Shown: positions 1 to 10,103 of the stretch, in pieces | Numbering within the stretch: the stretch's first letter is position 1 | How the letters are laid out: every line of letters starts with the position of its first letter | DNA from: Peteryoungia ipomoeae | GTDB taxonomy: Bacteria; Pseudomonadota; Alphaproteobacteria; Rhizobiales; Rhizobiaceae | Assembly: GCF_004912165.1 (NCBI RefSeq) | Contig: NZ_STGV01000005.1 | Span: forward strand, 310,001-374,000 | Length of the DNA stretch: 64,000 nt | Direction of reading: 5' to 3' | Position numbers and translations under genes: made by a program | The notes under the pieces: model-generated | What the model saw: the letters and a program-made list of their open reading frames with translations, nothing else | Told to the model about the DNA's origin: nothing | Databases searched by the model: none

Positions 1-1353
1 CCCTACTGTGTCGACATGGGCTTCACCCATATCGAATTCCTGCCCGTGACCGAACACCCCTATGATCCGTCCTGGGGCTACCAGACGACGGGCCTTTACG
101 CCCCGACTGCACGCTTCGGCGAACCTGAAGGTTTTGCCCGCTTCGTCAATGGCTGTCACAAGGTCGGCTTGAGCGTCATTCTCGACTGGGTACCCGCGCA
201 TTTTCCGGTGGATGCGCACGGGCTTCGCCATTTCGACGGCACCGCCCTTTATGAGCATGCAGACCCGCGTCAGGGCTTCCACCCGGACTGGAACACCGCG
301 ATCTACAACTTCGGTCGCCAGGAAGTTCTCTCCTACCTCATCAACAACGCACTCTATTGGGCGGAGAAGTTCCACCTCGACGGTTTGCGCGTCGATGCGG
401 TCGCCTCGATGCTCTATCTCGATTACTCCCGCAAGGAAGGCGAGTGGATCCCCAACGAATATGGCGGGCGGGAAAACCTGGAAGCGGTGCGGTTCCTCCA
501 GCAGATGAACCATCATGCCTATGGAAGCCATCCCGGCATCATGACGATTGCGGAAGAATCGACCTCATGGCCCAAGGTCTCGCAGCCGGTGCATGAGGGC
601 GGCCTCGGCTTCGGCTTCAAGTGGAACATGGGCTTCATGCATGACACGCTGAGCTATTTCGCCCGCGATCCGATCTACCGCAAGCACCACCACAGCGAGA
701 TCACCTTCGGCCTGCTCTACGCCTTCTCGGAGAATTTCGTCCTGCCGATCAGCCATGACGAGGTGGTGCATGGCAAGGGCTCGATGCTCGCCAAGATGCC
801 CGGCGACGACTGGCAGAAGTTCGCCAATCTCCGAGCCTATTACGGCCTGATGTGGGGACATCCAGGCAAGAAACTGCTGTTCATGGGCCAGGAATTCGCA
901 CAGTGGAGCGAATGGTCGGAAGAGCATTCGCTGGACTGGAATCTTCTGAACTTCGCGCCGCATGAAGGCATGCGCCGTCTGATCCGCGATCTGAACTTCA
1001 CCTACCGCGCAAAACCGGCGCTGCATGCCCGTGATTGCGAAGGCGAAGGCTTCGAATGGATCGTCGGCGACGACCAAGACAACTCGGTCTATGCCTGGCT
1101 GCGCAAGGCGCCCGGCGAAAAGACGGTGGCCGTGATCTGCAATCTGACGCCGAGCTATCACGAACGTTACGAATTGAGCTTGCCAGCGGCAGGCCGTTGG
1201 CGCGAAATACTGAACACGGACGCTGAAATCTATGGTGGCAGCGGCAAGGGCAATGGCGGGCGCGTGGAGGCGTATGCCACCGAGGGGGGCTGGGCGAAAG
1301 CCGGGGTCACGCTTCCACCACTCGCCGTCATCATGCTGGAATGGGAACACTAA
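1..1353 (+). CDS. glgB: 1,4-alpha-glucan branching enzyme, 5' truncated by the window edge
   Basis: Branching enzyme that makes alpha-1,6 links in cytoplasmic glycogen. The reading frame is open from base 1, so about 280 N-terminal residues (family length about 730) lie outside; the ATG at 16 is internal. The visible 450 residues hold the GH13 catalytic barrel: DWVPAHF (region I), GLRVDA with the nucleophile at visible residue 132, TIAEES with the acid/base Glu at 185, and [11 protein letters not shown] with the transition-state Asp at 253, followed by the C-terminal beta domain. The stop is 12 bases before glgC, whose ribosome site is GGGGAGG, so this is the front of a glg operon. Identity is secure from motifs and neighbours. 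Confidence 0.97.
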   Translation, partial: PYCVDMGFTHIEFLPVTEHPYDPSWGYQTTGLYAPTARFGEPEGFARFVNGCHKVGLSVILDWVPAHFPVDAHGLRHFDGTALYEHADPRQGFHPDWNTAIYNFGRQEVLSYLINNALYWAEKFHLDGLRVDAVASMLYLDYSRKEGEWIPNEYGGRENLEAVRFLQQMNHHAYGSHPGIMTIAEESTSWPKVSQPVHEGGLGFGFKWNMGFMHDTLSYFARDPIYRKHHHSEITFGLLYAFSENFVLPISHDEVVHGKGSMLAKMPGDDWQKFANLRAYYGLMWGHPGKKLLFMGQEFAQWSEWSEEHSLDWNLLNFAPHEGMRRLIRDLNFTYRAKPALHARDCEGEGFEWIVGDDQDNSVYAWLRKAPGEKTVAVICNLTPSYHERYELSLPAAGRWREILNTDAEIYGGSGKGNGGRVEAYATEGGWAKAGVTLPPLAVIMLEWEH

Positions 1354-1365
1354 GGGGAGGATTAC

Positions 1366-2625
1366 ATGACGGAAAAATCGGCAAAAAGCCTGTCACGCGA
1401 TGCCATGGCCTACGTTCTGGCGGGCGGTCGAGGCAGCCGTCTAAAGGAGTTGACGGATCGGCGCGCCAAGCCCGCGGTCTATTTCGGCGGCAAGGCCCGC
1501 ATCATCGACTTTGCCCTGTCCAATGCGCTGAATTCCGGCATTCGCCGCATCGGCGTTGCCACCCAGTACAAGGCCCACTCCCTGATCCGCCACCTGCAGC
1601 TGGGCTGGAACTTCTTCCGCCCCGAACGCAATGAGAGCTTCGACGTTCTCCCCGCCTCGCAGCGTGTCTCCGAAACGCAGTGGTATGAAGGCACCGCCGA
1701 CGCCGTCTACCAGAATGCCGACATCATCGAGTCCTACGCGCCGGAATACATGGTCATCCTCGCCGGCGACCACATCTACAAGATGGACTACGAGATGATG
1801 CTGCAGCAGCACGTCAATTCCGGCGCCGATGTCACCATCGGCTGCCTGGAAGTGCCGCGCATGGAAGCAACCGGCTTCGGCGTCATGCATGTCGATCCGA
1901 CCGACCGCATCATCGATTTCGTCGAGAAGCCGGCCGATCCGCCGGGCATTCCCGGCAACGAGGATTTTGCCCTCGCCTCCATGGGGATCTACGTCTTCCA
2001 CACCAAGTTCCTGATGGAGCTTCTGCGCCGCGACGCCGCCGATCCGGAGTCCAGCCGCGACTTCGGCAAGGATATCATTCCTTACGTCGTCAAGAGCGGC
2101 AAGGCGGTGGCCCATCGCTTCGCCCGCTCCTGCGTCCGCTCCGATTTCGAACGCGAGCCTTACTGGCGCGACGTGGGCACGATCGACGCCTACTGGCAGG
2201 CCAATATCGACCTCACCGACATCGCGCCCGAGCTCGACCTCTATGACAAGTCCTGGCCGATCTGGACCTATTCGGAAAACACGCCGCCGGCCAAGTTCGT
2301 GCATGACGACGAGGGCCGACGCGGTTCGGCCATCTATTCTCTCGTCTCGGGCGATTGCATCATCTCGGGCTCGGCACTCTACAAGAGCCTGCTGTTCACC
2401 GGTGTGCGCGCCAATTCCTATTCCCGCCTTGAAGGCGCGGTGATCCTGCCCAAGGTGCAGATCGGCCGCCATGCCCGCCTGACCAATGTCGTCATCGACC
2501 ACGGCGTCGTCATTCCGGAGGGCCTGATCGTTGGCGAGGACCCGGAGATGGATGCCAAGCGCTTCCGCCGCTCGGAAAACGGTATCTGCCTGATTACCCA
2601 GGCGATGATCGACAAGCTGGGTTAA
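1366..2625 (+). CDS. glgC: glucose-1-phosphate adenylyltransferase (ADP-glucose pyrophosphorylase)
   Basis: Makes ADP-glucose from ATP and glucose 1-phosphate, the committed and allosterically controlled step of bacterial glycogen synthesis. The 419 residues match the usual length of about 420. The N-terminal nucleotidyltransferase signature [14 protein letters not shown] is at residues 17-30, followed by KPAVYFGG. The ADP-glucose loop GTADAVYQN is near residue 108, the sugar-binding VEKP near 186, and a left-handed beta-helix occupies the C-terminus. The start ATG at 1366 has a GGGGAGG ribosome site 8 bases upstream. It lies between glgB and glgA with gaps of 12 and 8 bases, so the genes are almost certainly cotranscribed. 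Confidence 0.97.
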   Translation: MTEKSAKSLSRDAMAYVLAGGRGSRLKELTDRRAKPAVYFGGKARIIDFALSNALNSGIRRIGVATQYKAHSLIRHLQLGWNFFRPERNESFDVLPASQRVSETQWYEGTADAVYQNADIIESYAPEYMVILAGDHIYKMDYEMMLQQHVNSGADVTIGCLEVPRMEATGFGVMHVDPTDRIIDFVEKPADPPGIPGNEDFALASMGIYVFHTKFLMELLRRDAADPESSRDFGKDIIPYVVKSGKAVAHRFARSCVRSDFEREPYWRDVGTIDAYWQANIDLTDIAPELDLYDKSWPIWTYSENTPPAKFVHDDEGRRGSAIYSLVSGDCIISGSALYKSLLFTGVRANSYSRLEGAVILPKVQIGRHARLTNVVIDHGVVIPEGLIVGEDPEMDAKRFRRSENGICLITQAMIDKLG

Positions 2626-2633
2626 CCAAGGCC

Positions 2634-4073
2634 ATGAAGGTCCTTTCGGTTGCCTCCGAACTCTATCCGTTGATCAAGACCGGAGGCCTCGCCGATGTGG
2701 CCGGCGCCCTGCCGCTGGCGCTTGGCGCGCAGGGTATCCAGATGACGACGCTGGTGCCGGGTTATCCGGCGGTCACCCGCGTCGTCAAGAAAACCAAGAA
2801 GGTGCATGAATTCCCTGATCTTCTCGGGGAACATGCGACGCTTCTGGAGGCCCATCACGAGGGCCTCGACCTTTTGATCCTCGACTGCCCCCCGCTCTTT
2901 CTGCGCACGGGCGGGCCTTACCTCGACAGCCTTGGCCGCGACTATCCGGACAACTGGAAACGCTTTGCCGCACTGTCTAAGGCCGGGGCCGAGATCGCTG
3001 CCGGCGCGATGGCCGGCTATCAGCCTGACCTTGTCCATGTGCACGACTGGCAGGCCGCGCTGACGCCTGTCTACATGCGCTATGCCGAAGCACCTGAAAT
3101 CCCGAGCCTGATCACGATCCACAACATTGCCTTCCAGGGACAGTTCGGCGGCAACCTCTTTGCAAGCCTCGGTCTGCCCGCCCATGCCTGGCACGAAGCG
3201 CTCGAATACTGGGGCACACTGAGCTATCTGAAAGCCGGGCTGACCACGGCGCACGCCGTATCGACGGTCAGCCCTTCCTATGCGGAAGAAATCCTCACCC
3301 CCGAATTCGGCATGGGGCTTGAAGGCGTGATCGCCAGCCGTCATGCCGATCTCTACGGCATTGTGAACGGCATCGACACCAAGGTCTGGAACCCCGCCAC
3401 GGATTCGCTTCTGCCGGCCACCTATTCCGCCGCACAGTTGAAAAAGCGTCGCCGCAATCGCGCAGCCATGATCGAACGGTTCGGCCTGCATGACGACGAC
3501 GGTCCGATCTTCTGCGTCATCTCGCGTCTCACCTGGCAGAAGGGCCTCGACCTCTTGCCGGACGTGGTCCACGACATCGTGCGTGCTGGCGGGAAGCTCG
3601 CAATCCTTGGCTCCGGCGATGGCGGCATCGAGGCCACCTTGCAGGCGGCCGCCACCCACAATCCCGGCCGGGTGGCGATGGTGCTGGGCTATGACGAGAA
3701 CCTGTCGCACCTGATGCAAGCGGGCTCGGACGTCATCCTGGTCCCGTCGCGCTTCGAGCCCTGCGGCCTCACCCAGCTCTACGCGCTGCGCTATGGCTGC
3801 GTGCCGCTGGTCGCACGCACCGGCGGCCTTGCCGATACCATCATCGACGCCAATGAGGCAGCACTCAGTTCCGGCGTTGCCACCGGCGTGCAGTTCTCCC
3901 CGGTGACCTCGGAGGCGCTGAGGCGCGCCATTCAGCGCACCATCCGCCTCTACCGTGACGAGCGGCTCTGGCCGCTTCTCCAGAAGCAGGGCATGAAAGC
4001 CGACGTCTCCTGGACCAGGAGTGCTGCGACCTATGCCGATCTTTATCAACGCCTCCTCTCGAAAGGCCAGTAA
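2634..4073 (+). CDS. glgA: glycogen synthase (ADP-glucose type, GT5)
   Basis: Transfers glucose from ADP-glucose to the growing alpha-1,4-glucan. The 479 residues match the bacterial GT5 length. The N-terminal ADP-glucose site KTGGLADV begins at Lys15. The C-terminal GT-B half carries the [16 protein letters not shown] motif with Glu375 and the later conserved Glu, the E-x7-E signature of retaining GT-B enzymes. The gene starts 8 bases after glgC stops and ends 3 bases before pgm starts, so expression should be coupled along the operon. No unusual residues were noticed. Confidence 0.97.
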   Translation: MKVLSVASELYPLIKTGGLADVAGALPLALGAQGIQMTTLVPGYPAVTRVVKKTKKVHEFPDLLGEHATLLEAHHEGLDLLILDCPPLFLRTGGPYLDSLGRDYPDNWKRFAALSKAGAEIAAGAMAGYQPDLVHVHDWQAALTPVYMRYAEAPEIPSLITIHNIAFQGQFGGNLFASLGLPAHAWHEALEYWGTLSYLKAGLTTAHAVSTVSPSYAEEILTPEFGMGLEGVIASRHADLYGIVNGIDTKVWNPATDSLLPATYSAAQLKKRRRNRAAMIERFGLHDDDGPIFCVISRLTWQKGLDLLPDVVHDIVRAGGKLAILGSGDGGIEATLQAAATHNPGRVAMVLGYDENLSHLMQAGSDVILVPSRFEPCGLTQLYALRYGCVPLVARTGGLADTIIDANEAALSSGVATGVQFSPVTSEALRRAIQRTIRLYRDERLWPLLQKQGMKADVSWTRSAATYADLYQRLLSKGQ

Positions 4074-5705
<1,632 letters not shown>

Positions 5706-5772
5706 GCGCCAGAGATGTTTCCTGTGCTTTATCGTGCTAGAATTGTTTCAGGTAGTACGAGATGGAACGACA

Positions 5773-6330
5773 ATGAATACACCGATGAAAAGCGCCAGCG
5801 CTTTCGATGATTTCGTAAAGCGCCTTCAGCCAACCGCTGATGACCGCACAATGCCGGACTGGACGAGGGAGAGAGACGAATGGCTTGATCTCCTGTCCGC
5901 GTTGTATGGTGTGATCGAGGAATTCCTGAATCCCTACATTGAGAATGGCACGATCGCTATAAGCTACGAGGATATTGTCCTGATTGAAGAAGACCTAGGC
6001 GAATATCACGCCAAGGAGATGGTCCTTCAGATCGGTCGGCAGAAAGTAATCTTTAAGCCCGTCGGCACGATGTTGATCGGCACAAAAGGCCGCGTTGACG
6101 TCGAAGGAACAGCCGGTCGTGCGCGTCTCCTGCTGACGGATCGATATGCCACCAAACCCATGCTGACGGTTTCGAAACGTAAACACTTGGGAAACCTTCA
6201 ATCGAGGAGCCAGGTCCAACCTCCAGTCGAATGGACTTGGAAAATCGCGACAATGCCACCGCAGGTTACCTACCTCGATCTCACTAGGGACTCTCTATTC
6301 GAGATGGTAATGGAAGTCGCGAATGCTTAA
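5773..6330 (+). CDS. hypothetical protein paired with a HEPN-domain gene
   Basis: Protein of about 185 residues that I do not recognise. It is acidic at the N-terminus, and a beta-rich middle (QKVIFKPVGTMLIGTKGRVDV) is followed by a basic stretch with SKRKHL. No signal peptide or membrane segment is visible. I chose the ATG at 5773; the frame also allows a GTG at 5734. It overlaps the next gene by 8 bases (ATGCTTAA), so the two are translationally coupled. The segment is visibly less GC-rich than the glg genes around it, which suggests transfer. Partner to a HEPN protein, it could be an antitoxin-like or co-functioning subunit; that is inference from arrangement only. Confidence 0.7.
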   Translation: MNTPMKSASAFDDFVKRLQPTADDRTMPDWTRERDEWLDLLSALYGVIEEFLNPYIENGTIAISYEDIVLIEEDLGEYHAKEMVLQIGRQKVIFKPVGTMLIGTKGRVDVEGTAGRARLLLTDRYATKPMLTVSKRKHLGNLQSRSQVQPPVEWTWKIATMPPQVTYLDLTRDSLFEMVMEVANA

Positions 6331-6859
6331 GCGGGTCACCTTTTCAGGTGACAATCAGCTTATCTCGCAAATTGCGTTGCATCATCGGGATCTGGAAGAC
6401 GCTTTGAGACAATATTTCAGCTTGGAATCAGGTACTATTCCAGGCCGTTACGTCGGATATACACGTTCGGAACTGGCGGCAGAACTGCAGCGTCGCTTGG
6501 CTGAAATTGAATTGACGTCCTCAATGGCGGTCTTGGCCGCGTTCGAAGCATCCCTGCGGGTGGACTACCTCAAGCGATGCTACGAAAAAAGAAAAGACCC
6601 TCTCTCGCGCGACTTTCGGGAAGTCTATGCTCAAAGAGGTTCCAGAGCCGGGCTTGAGGACGAGATCTTGGCAGCGTGGTGTCGGGCTCTGCCAAGATCG
6701 AAGCCATTGATTGATAATTTGATCGCGGCTTTCAAATTTCGCCATTGGCTCGCACACGGTCGATATTGGACCCCAAAATGGGGAGCCAAACCAATCGACT
6801 TCCAAGAGGTCTACATGCTTGTGGATTGGGCCGGACGGCAATTCGACCTGAAGGTCTGA
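6323..6859 (+). CDS. HEPN-domain protein (putative RNase), 178 aa
   Basis: Mostly helical 178-residue protein. Near its C-terminus is RHWLAH (Arg140, four residues, His145) inside a helix ending AHGRYW, the R-x4-6-H signature of HEPN domains, which often form RNase active sites in toxin-antitoxin and defence modules. The preceding helices (LEDEILAAWCRALPRSK) fit the RiboL-PSP-HEPN type, but I cannot confirm the subfamily. Its ATG lies inside the end of the upstream gene, giving an 8-base overlap. Base composition is more AT-rich than that of the neighbours. No transposase or integrase is nearby. Confidence 0.7.
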   Translation: MLKRVTFSGDNQLISQIALHHRDLEDALRQYFSLESGTIPGRYVGYTRSELAAELQRRLAEIELTSSMAVLAAFEASLRVDYLKRCYEKRKDPLSRDFREVYAQRGSRAGLEDEILAAWCRALPRSKPLIDNLIAAFKFRHWLAHGRYWTPKWGAKPIDFQEVYMLVDWAGRQFDLKV

Positions 6860-6876
6860 ATGTAGCAAGCTAAACA

Positions 6877-6892
6877 TCAAGAGCGCTCTTGA
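6877..6892. promoter_or_regulatory. perfect palindrome over the arsR promoter
   Basis: TCAAGAGCGCTCTTGA is a perfect 16-bp palindrome. It overlaps a candidate -35 box TTGACT (6889-6894), which is spaced 16 bases from a candidate -10 box TATTCT (6911-6916); the arsR ATG is at 6923. The position suits autorepression by the ArsR-family product released by arsenite. The palindrome is read directly; its function is inferred. Confidence 0.6.
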
Positions 6893-6922
6893 CTGCCTCA
6901 TCACTTCCATTATTCTGGATAT

Positions 6923-7282
6923 ATGGATGCAAAATCGACGATCGCGGCGCTTGCCGCCTTGGCCCAGCCAACACGGCTGCAGACATTCCGCCTGCTGGTG
7001 GCACATGAACCCGAGGGCATTCCCGCTGGCGAGCTAGCGCGCCTGATTGGTGTGCCGCAGAACACGATGTCGGCGCATCTGTCGACCCTGTCGCAGGCCG
7101 GCCTAGTGACCGGTGAACGCCAGAGCCGCTCGATTATCTACCGCGCCGATCTGAACCAGTTTCGTGCCGTCGCCCTCTACCTGCTCAAGGATTGCTGCGG
7201 CGGTAATGTGAGCCTCTGTCAGCCGCTGATCGAAGACCTCGCCTGCTGCACACCCACCCCCTCATTGACACGCCCCAACTGA
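6923..7282 (+). CDS. arsR: ArsR-family arsenic-responsive repressor
   Basis: Winged-helix repressor of 119 residues, first gene of an arsenic resistance operon. The recognition helix lies around PQNTMSAHLSTLSQAGLV (residues 45-62). The usual sensor motif in the DNA-binding helix is absent; instead the C-terminus carries Cys91-Cys92, Cys99 and Cys108-Cys109, suggesting As(III) binding at the C-terminal end as in other branches of the family. It is followed after 10 bases by an arsenate reductase gene. The leader before the ATG is short and lacks a strong ribosome site. Confidence 0.92.
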   Translation: MDAKSTIAALAALAQPTRLQTFRLLVAHEPEGIPAGELARLIGVPQNTMSAHLSTLSQAGLVTGERQSRSIIYRADLNQFRAVALYLLKDCCGGNVSLCQPLIEDLACCTPTPSLTRPN

Positions 7283-7292
7283 GAGCCCGGCC

Positions 7293-7814
7293 ATGTCCGA
7301 CAAGATCTACAACGTTCTCTTCCTTTGCACCGGCAACTCCGCCCGCTCGATCATCGCCGAAGCGATCCTCAACCGGCTCGGCCAGGGCAAGTTCAGGGCC
7401 TTCTCGGCCGGATCCCAGCCGAAGGGTGAAGTCCACCCCTATACCCTGCAGCTTCTGAGGGGCATGAATTACGACACAAGCTTTGCCCGCTCGAAGACCT
7501 GGGACGAGTTCACCATAGCGAGCGCGCCGCAACTCGATTTCGTCTTTACCGTCTGCGACAATGCTGCGGCGGAAGCCTGCCCGGTTTGGCCCGGCCAGCC
7601 GATGACCGCCCATTGGGGCGTTCCGGACCCGGCAGCGGCCGAGGGCAATGACTCCGAGAAGCACTTTGCCTTTGCGGAGGCCTACCGGATGCTCAACCAC
7701 CGCATCTCCATCTTTGTCAGCCTGCCGATGGCAAGCCTCGACAAGCTCTCGCTGCAGACGCGCCTGCAGGAGATCGGCACGACGACCGACGCCGCCAAGT
7801 CCGAGGTTGCCTGA
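7293..7814 (+). CDS. arsC: arsenate reductase, low-molecular-weight phosphatase type
   Basis: Reduces arsenate to arsenite, normally with thioredoxin or a related thiol. The protein-tyrosine-phosphatase loop LCTGNSARS lies at residues 11-19, with Cys12 and Arg18 forming the C-x5-R signature. At 173 residues it is longer than the roughly 140 typical of the family, with a C-terminal tail after FVSLPMASLD, as is common in rhizobial versions. It sits between arsR and acr3 with gaps of 10 and 3 bases. A second, unrelated arsenate reductase lies three genes from arsR. Confidence 0.93.
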   Translation: MSDKIYNVLFLCTGNSARSIIAEAILNRLGQGKFRAFSAGSQPKGEVHPYTLQLLRGMNYDTSFARSKTWDEFTIASAPQLDFVFTVCDNAAAEACPVWPGQPMTAHWGVPDPAAAEGNDSEKHFAFAEAYRMLNHRISIFVSLPMASLDKLSLQTRLQEIGTTTDAAKSEVA

Positions 7815-7817
7815 TCC

Positions 7818-8876
7818 ATGTCGACCTTTGAACGTTATCTGACCCTCTGGGTCGCGCTGGCGATTGCCGCCGGCATCGCGCTCGGTTCGGTTTTCCCTGG
7901 CCTCTTCCAGCTCATCGGCTCCGCCGAGATCGCCAAGGTCAACCTGCCGGTCGCCGTGCTCATCTGGCTGATGATCGTTCCGATGCTGATGAAGATCGAT
8001 TTCGCCGCCATCCGCGAAGTCGGCACCCATTGGCGCGGCATGAGCGTCACCCTTTTTGCCAATTGGGCGGTCAAACCCTTCTCCATGGCCGTGCTTGGCT
8101 GGATCTTCATCGGCTGGCTTTTCGCACCACTCCTGCCGGCCGACCAGATCGACAGCTATATCGCGGGCCTCATCCTGCTCGGGGCCGCGCCGTGCACCGC
8201 CATGGTCTTCGTCTGGTCGAACCTCACCCGCGGCGATGCGCCTTTCACGCTCACCCAGGTCGCCCTCAACGATGCCGTCATGGTGGTTGCCTTCGCACCC
8301 ATCGTTGCCATCCTGCTTGGCGTTTCCTCGATCATCGTGCCCTGGGATACGCTTCTGATCTCCGTCGCGCTCTTCATCGTCGTGCCCGTCATCGTGGCGC
8401 AGATCCTGCGCCGGGCGCTCGGCACAGGTGACGGTCGCGCCCTGCAACGCTTCCAGGACAATATCCAGCCCCTGTCGATCGGCGCGCTGCTCCTGACTGT
8501 CGTGCTGCTCTTTGCCTTCCAGGGCAACCAGATCCTCGCCCAGCCGATCGTGATTGCCATCCTCGCCGTGCCGATCTTCCTGCAGACGATCTTCATCTTC
8601 GGCATATCCTATCTGGCAAACCGCATGACCGGCGAAGCCCATTGCATTGCAGGCCCGTCTGCCCTGATCGGTGCCTCCAACTTCTTCGAGCTTGCGGTCG
8701 CAACCGCCATCAGCCTCTTCGGTTTCAACTCGGGGGCCGCCCTTGCCACCGTCGTTGGCGTGCTGATCGAAGTGCCCGTGATGCTGGCGCTGGTCGCCGT
8801 CGTCAATCGCAGCAAGGGCTGGTACGAGGCCGGCAATGCCGTTTCCGCCAGATCCGCCAATCAAGCAAAGGCCTGA
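7818..8876 (+). CDS. acr3: arsenite efflux transporter, ACR3 family
   Basis: Inner-membrane arsenite exporter of 352 residues with about ten hydrophobic segments. The conserved cysteine in LGAAPCTAMVFVWSNLTRG is Cys126, the residue known to be essential in ACR3 proteins, and the segment NFFELAVATAISLFG is also typical. The start ATG is 3 bases after arsC and the stop is 3 bases before the second arsenate reductase. It should export the arsenite made by its two reductase neighbours. Confidence 0.94.
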   Translation: MSTFERYLTLWVALAIAAGIALGSVFPGLFQLIGSAEIAKVNLPVAVLIWLMIVPMLMKIDFAAIREVGTHWRGMSVTLFANWAVKPFSMAVLGWIFIGWLFAPLLPADQIDSYIAGLILLGAAPCTAMVFVWSNLTRGDAPFTLTQVALNDAVMVVAFAPIVAILLGVSSIIVPWDTLLISVALFIVVPVIVAQILRRALGTGDGRALQRFQDNIQPLSIGALLLTVVLLFAFQGNQILAQPIVIAILAVPIFLQTIFIFGISYLANRMTGEAHCIAGPSALIGASNFFELAVATAISLFGFNSGAALATVVGVLIEVPVMLALVAVVNRSKGWYEAGNAVSARSANQAKA

Positions 8877-8879
8877 GCC

Positions 8880-9305
8880 ATGACTGTCACCATCTATCAC
8901 AACCCGGCCTGCGGCACCTCGCGCAACACGCTTGAACTCATCCGTCATGCCGGCATCGAGCCTACCGTGATCGAATATCTGAAGACACCGCCGAACAAGG
9001 AAGAGCTGGCGAAAATGATCGCCGCTTCAGGTCTTTCGGTGCGCGAGGCGATCCGCGAAAAGGGCACGCCCTACGAGGAACTTGGTCTTGCTGATCCCGC
9101 CCTCTCCGACGACCAGCTGCTCGAGGCCATGATCGCGACCCCCATCCTGATAAACCGCCCCCTCGTCGTCACCGACATGGGCACCCGCCTCTGCCGTCCG
9201 TCCGAAGCGGTACTCGACATCTTGGCCCCCGACGCCTTCACCTCCGCCTTCGTCAAGGAAGACGGCGAGGCCGTGCTCGATGCGGAGGGCAAGCGCATTG
9301 TCTGA
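8880..9305 (+). CDS. arsC: arsenate reductase, glutaredoxin-dependent (ArsC/Spx fold)
   Basis: The plasmid-R773-type arsenate reductase, unrelated in fold to the phosphatase-type enzyme upstream. The 141 residues begin [19 protein letters not shown] with catalytic Cys11, and continue through the typical TPPNKEEL and [18 protein letters not shown] segments. It lies between acr3 and arsH. Two mechanistically different arsenate reductases therefore share one operon, drawing on different thiol donors. Confidence 0.94.
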   Translation: MTVTIYHNPACGTSRNTLELIRHAGIEPTVIEYLKTPPNKEELAKMIAASGLSVREAIREKGTPYEELGLADPALSDDQLLEAMIATPILINRPLVVTDMGTRLCRPSEAVLDILAPDAFTSAFVKEDGEAVLDAEGKRIV

Positions 9306-9306
9306 T

Positions 9307-10008
9307 GTGAAGAGCGACCTGCCCGCCGCCGATCTCGATCATCTGCGCCTGCCAGATCTGGAGGCGCTGCGGCGCCCCTTTTCCACCCACAGGCCACGCA
9401 TCCTGATCCTCTACGGCTCCCTGCGCCAGGTCTCCTACAGTCGGCTGCTGGCCATGGAAGCCAAGCGCCTGCTCGAACATTTCGGCGCCGAGGTGAAGGT
9501 CTTCGACCCCTCCGGCTTGCCGCTGCCCGACGATGCGCCGGTGAGCCACCCGAAGGTGCAGGAACTGCGTGACCTCTCCGCCTGGTCCGAAGGTCAGGTC
9601 TGGGTGAGCCCGGAGCGCCATGGCACGCTGACCGGCATCATGAAGGCGCAGATCGACTGGATCCCGCTCTCGGTTGGCGCTGTCCGGCCGACACAGGGCA
9701 AGACGCTTGCCGTGATGCAGGTCTCCGGCGGCTCGCAATCGTTCAACGCGGTCAACGCCATGCGACTTCTCGGCCGCTGGATGCGGATGATCACCATTCC
9801 CAACCAGTCCTCCGTCGCCAAGGCCTGGCAGGAATTCGATGCCGATGGCCGGATGAAGCCTTCGTCCTATTACGAGCGCGTCGTCGATGTCTGCGAGGAA
9901 CTGGTGAAGTTCACCTATCTCACCCGCGACATCTCCGATCACCTGACCGATCGCTACAGCGAGCGCAAGGAAGCGGCCGTCAAGGGCGTGAACCTCAAGG
10001 CCATGTGA
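9307..10008 (+). CDS. arsH: arsenical resistance protein ArsH (NADPH-dependent FMN reductase)
   Basis: Flavoprotein of the NADPH:FMN oxidoreductase family; family members oxidise trivalent organoarsenicals or reduce quinones and metals. The flavin phosphate loop is [12 protein letters not shown] near residues 35-46, and the C-terminal half has the ArsH signature [20 protein letters not shown]. The most likely start is the GTG at 9307, directly after the arsC TGA; an ATG at 9280 would overlap arsC by 26 bases. It is the last gene of the ars operon, and glgX starts 95 bases after it. Confidence 0.92.
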   Translation: MKSDLPAADLDHLRLPDLEALRRPFSTHRPRILILYGSLRQVSYSRLLAMEAKRLLEHFGAEVKVFDPSGLPLPDDAPVSHPKVQELRDLSAWSEGQVWVSPERHGTLTGIMKAQIDWIPLSVGAVRPTQGKTLAVMQVSGGSQSFNAVNAMRLLGRWMRMITIPNQSSVAKAWQEFDADGRMKPSSYYERVVDVCEELVKFTYLTRDISDHLTDRYSERKEAAVKGVNLKAM

Positions 10009-10103
10009 GGCGGCGGAAATTCCCGCAGGCCCTGTTTGCGAAAGCGGCGGGGCTGCTACTCTTGCCGCAAGTGCCAGAATCAGCACCAGCGCGAGAGGCC
10101 CGC

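Noticed and set aside
16-1353. ATG at 16 as the true glgB start
   Set aside because: The frame is open to base 1 and the upstream codons fit the GlgB family, so the gene is truncated by the window.
7185-8948. Open frame of 587 codons antisense to the ars genes
   Set aside because: Product is Asp/Gly/His-rich nonsense typical of antisense frames; the ars genes are certain.
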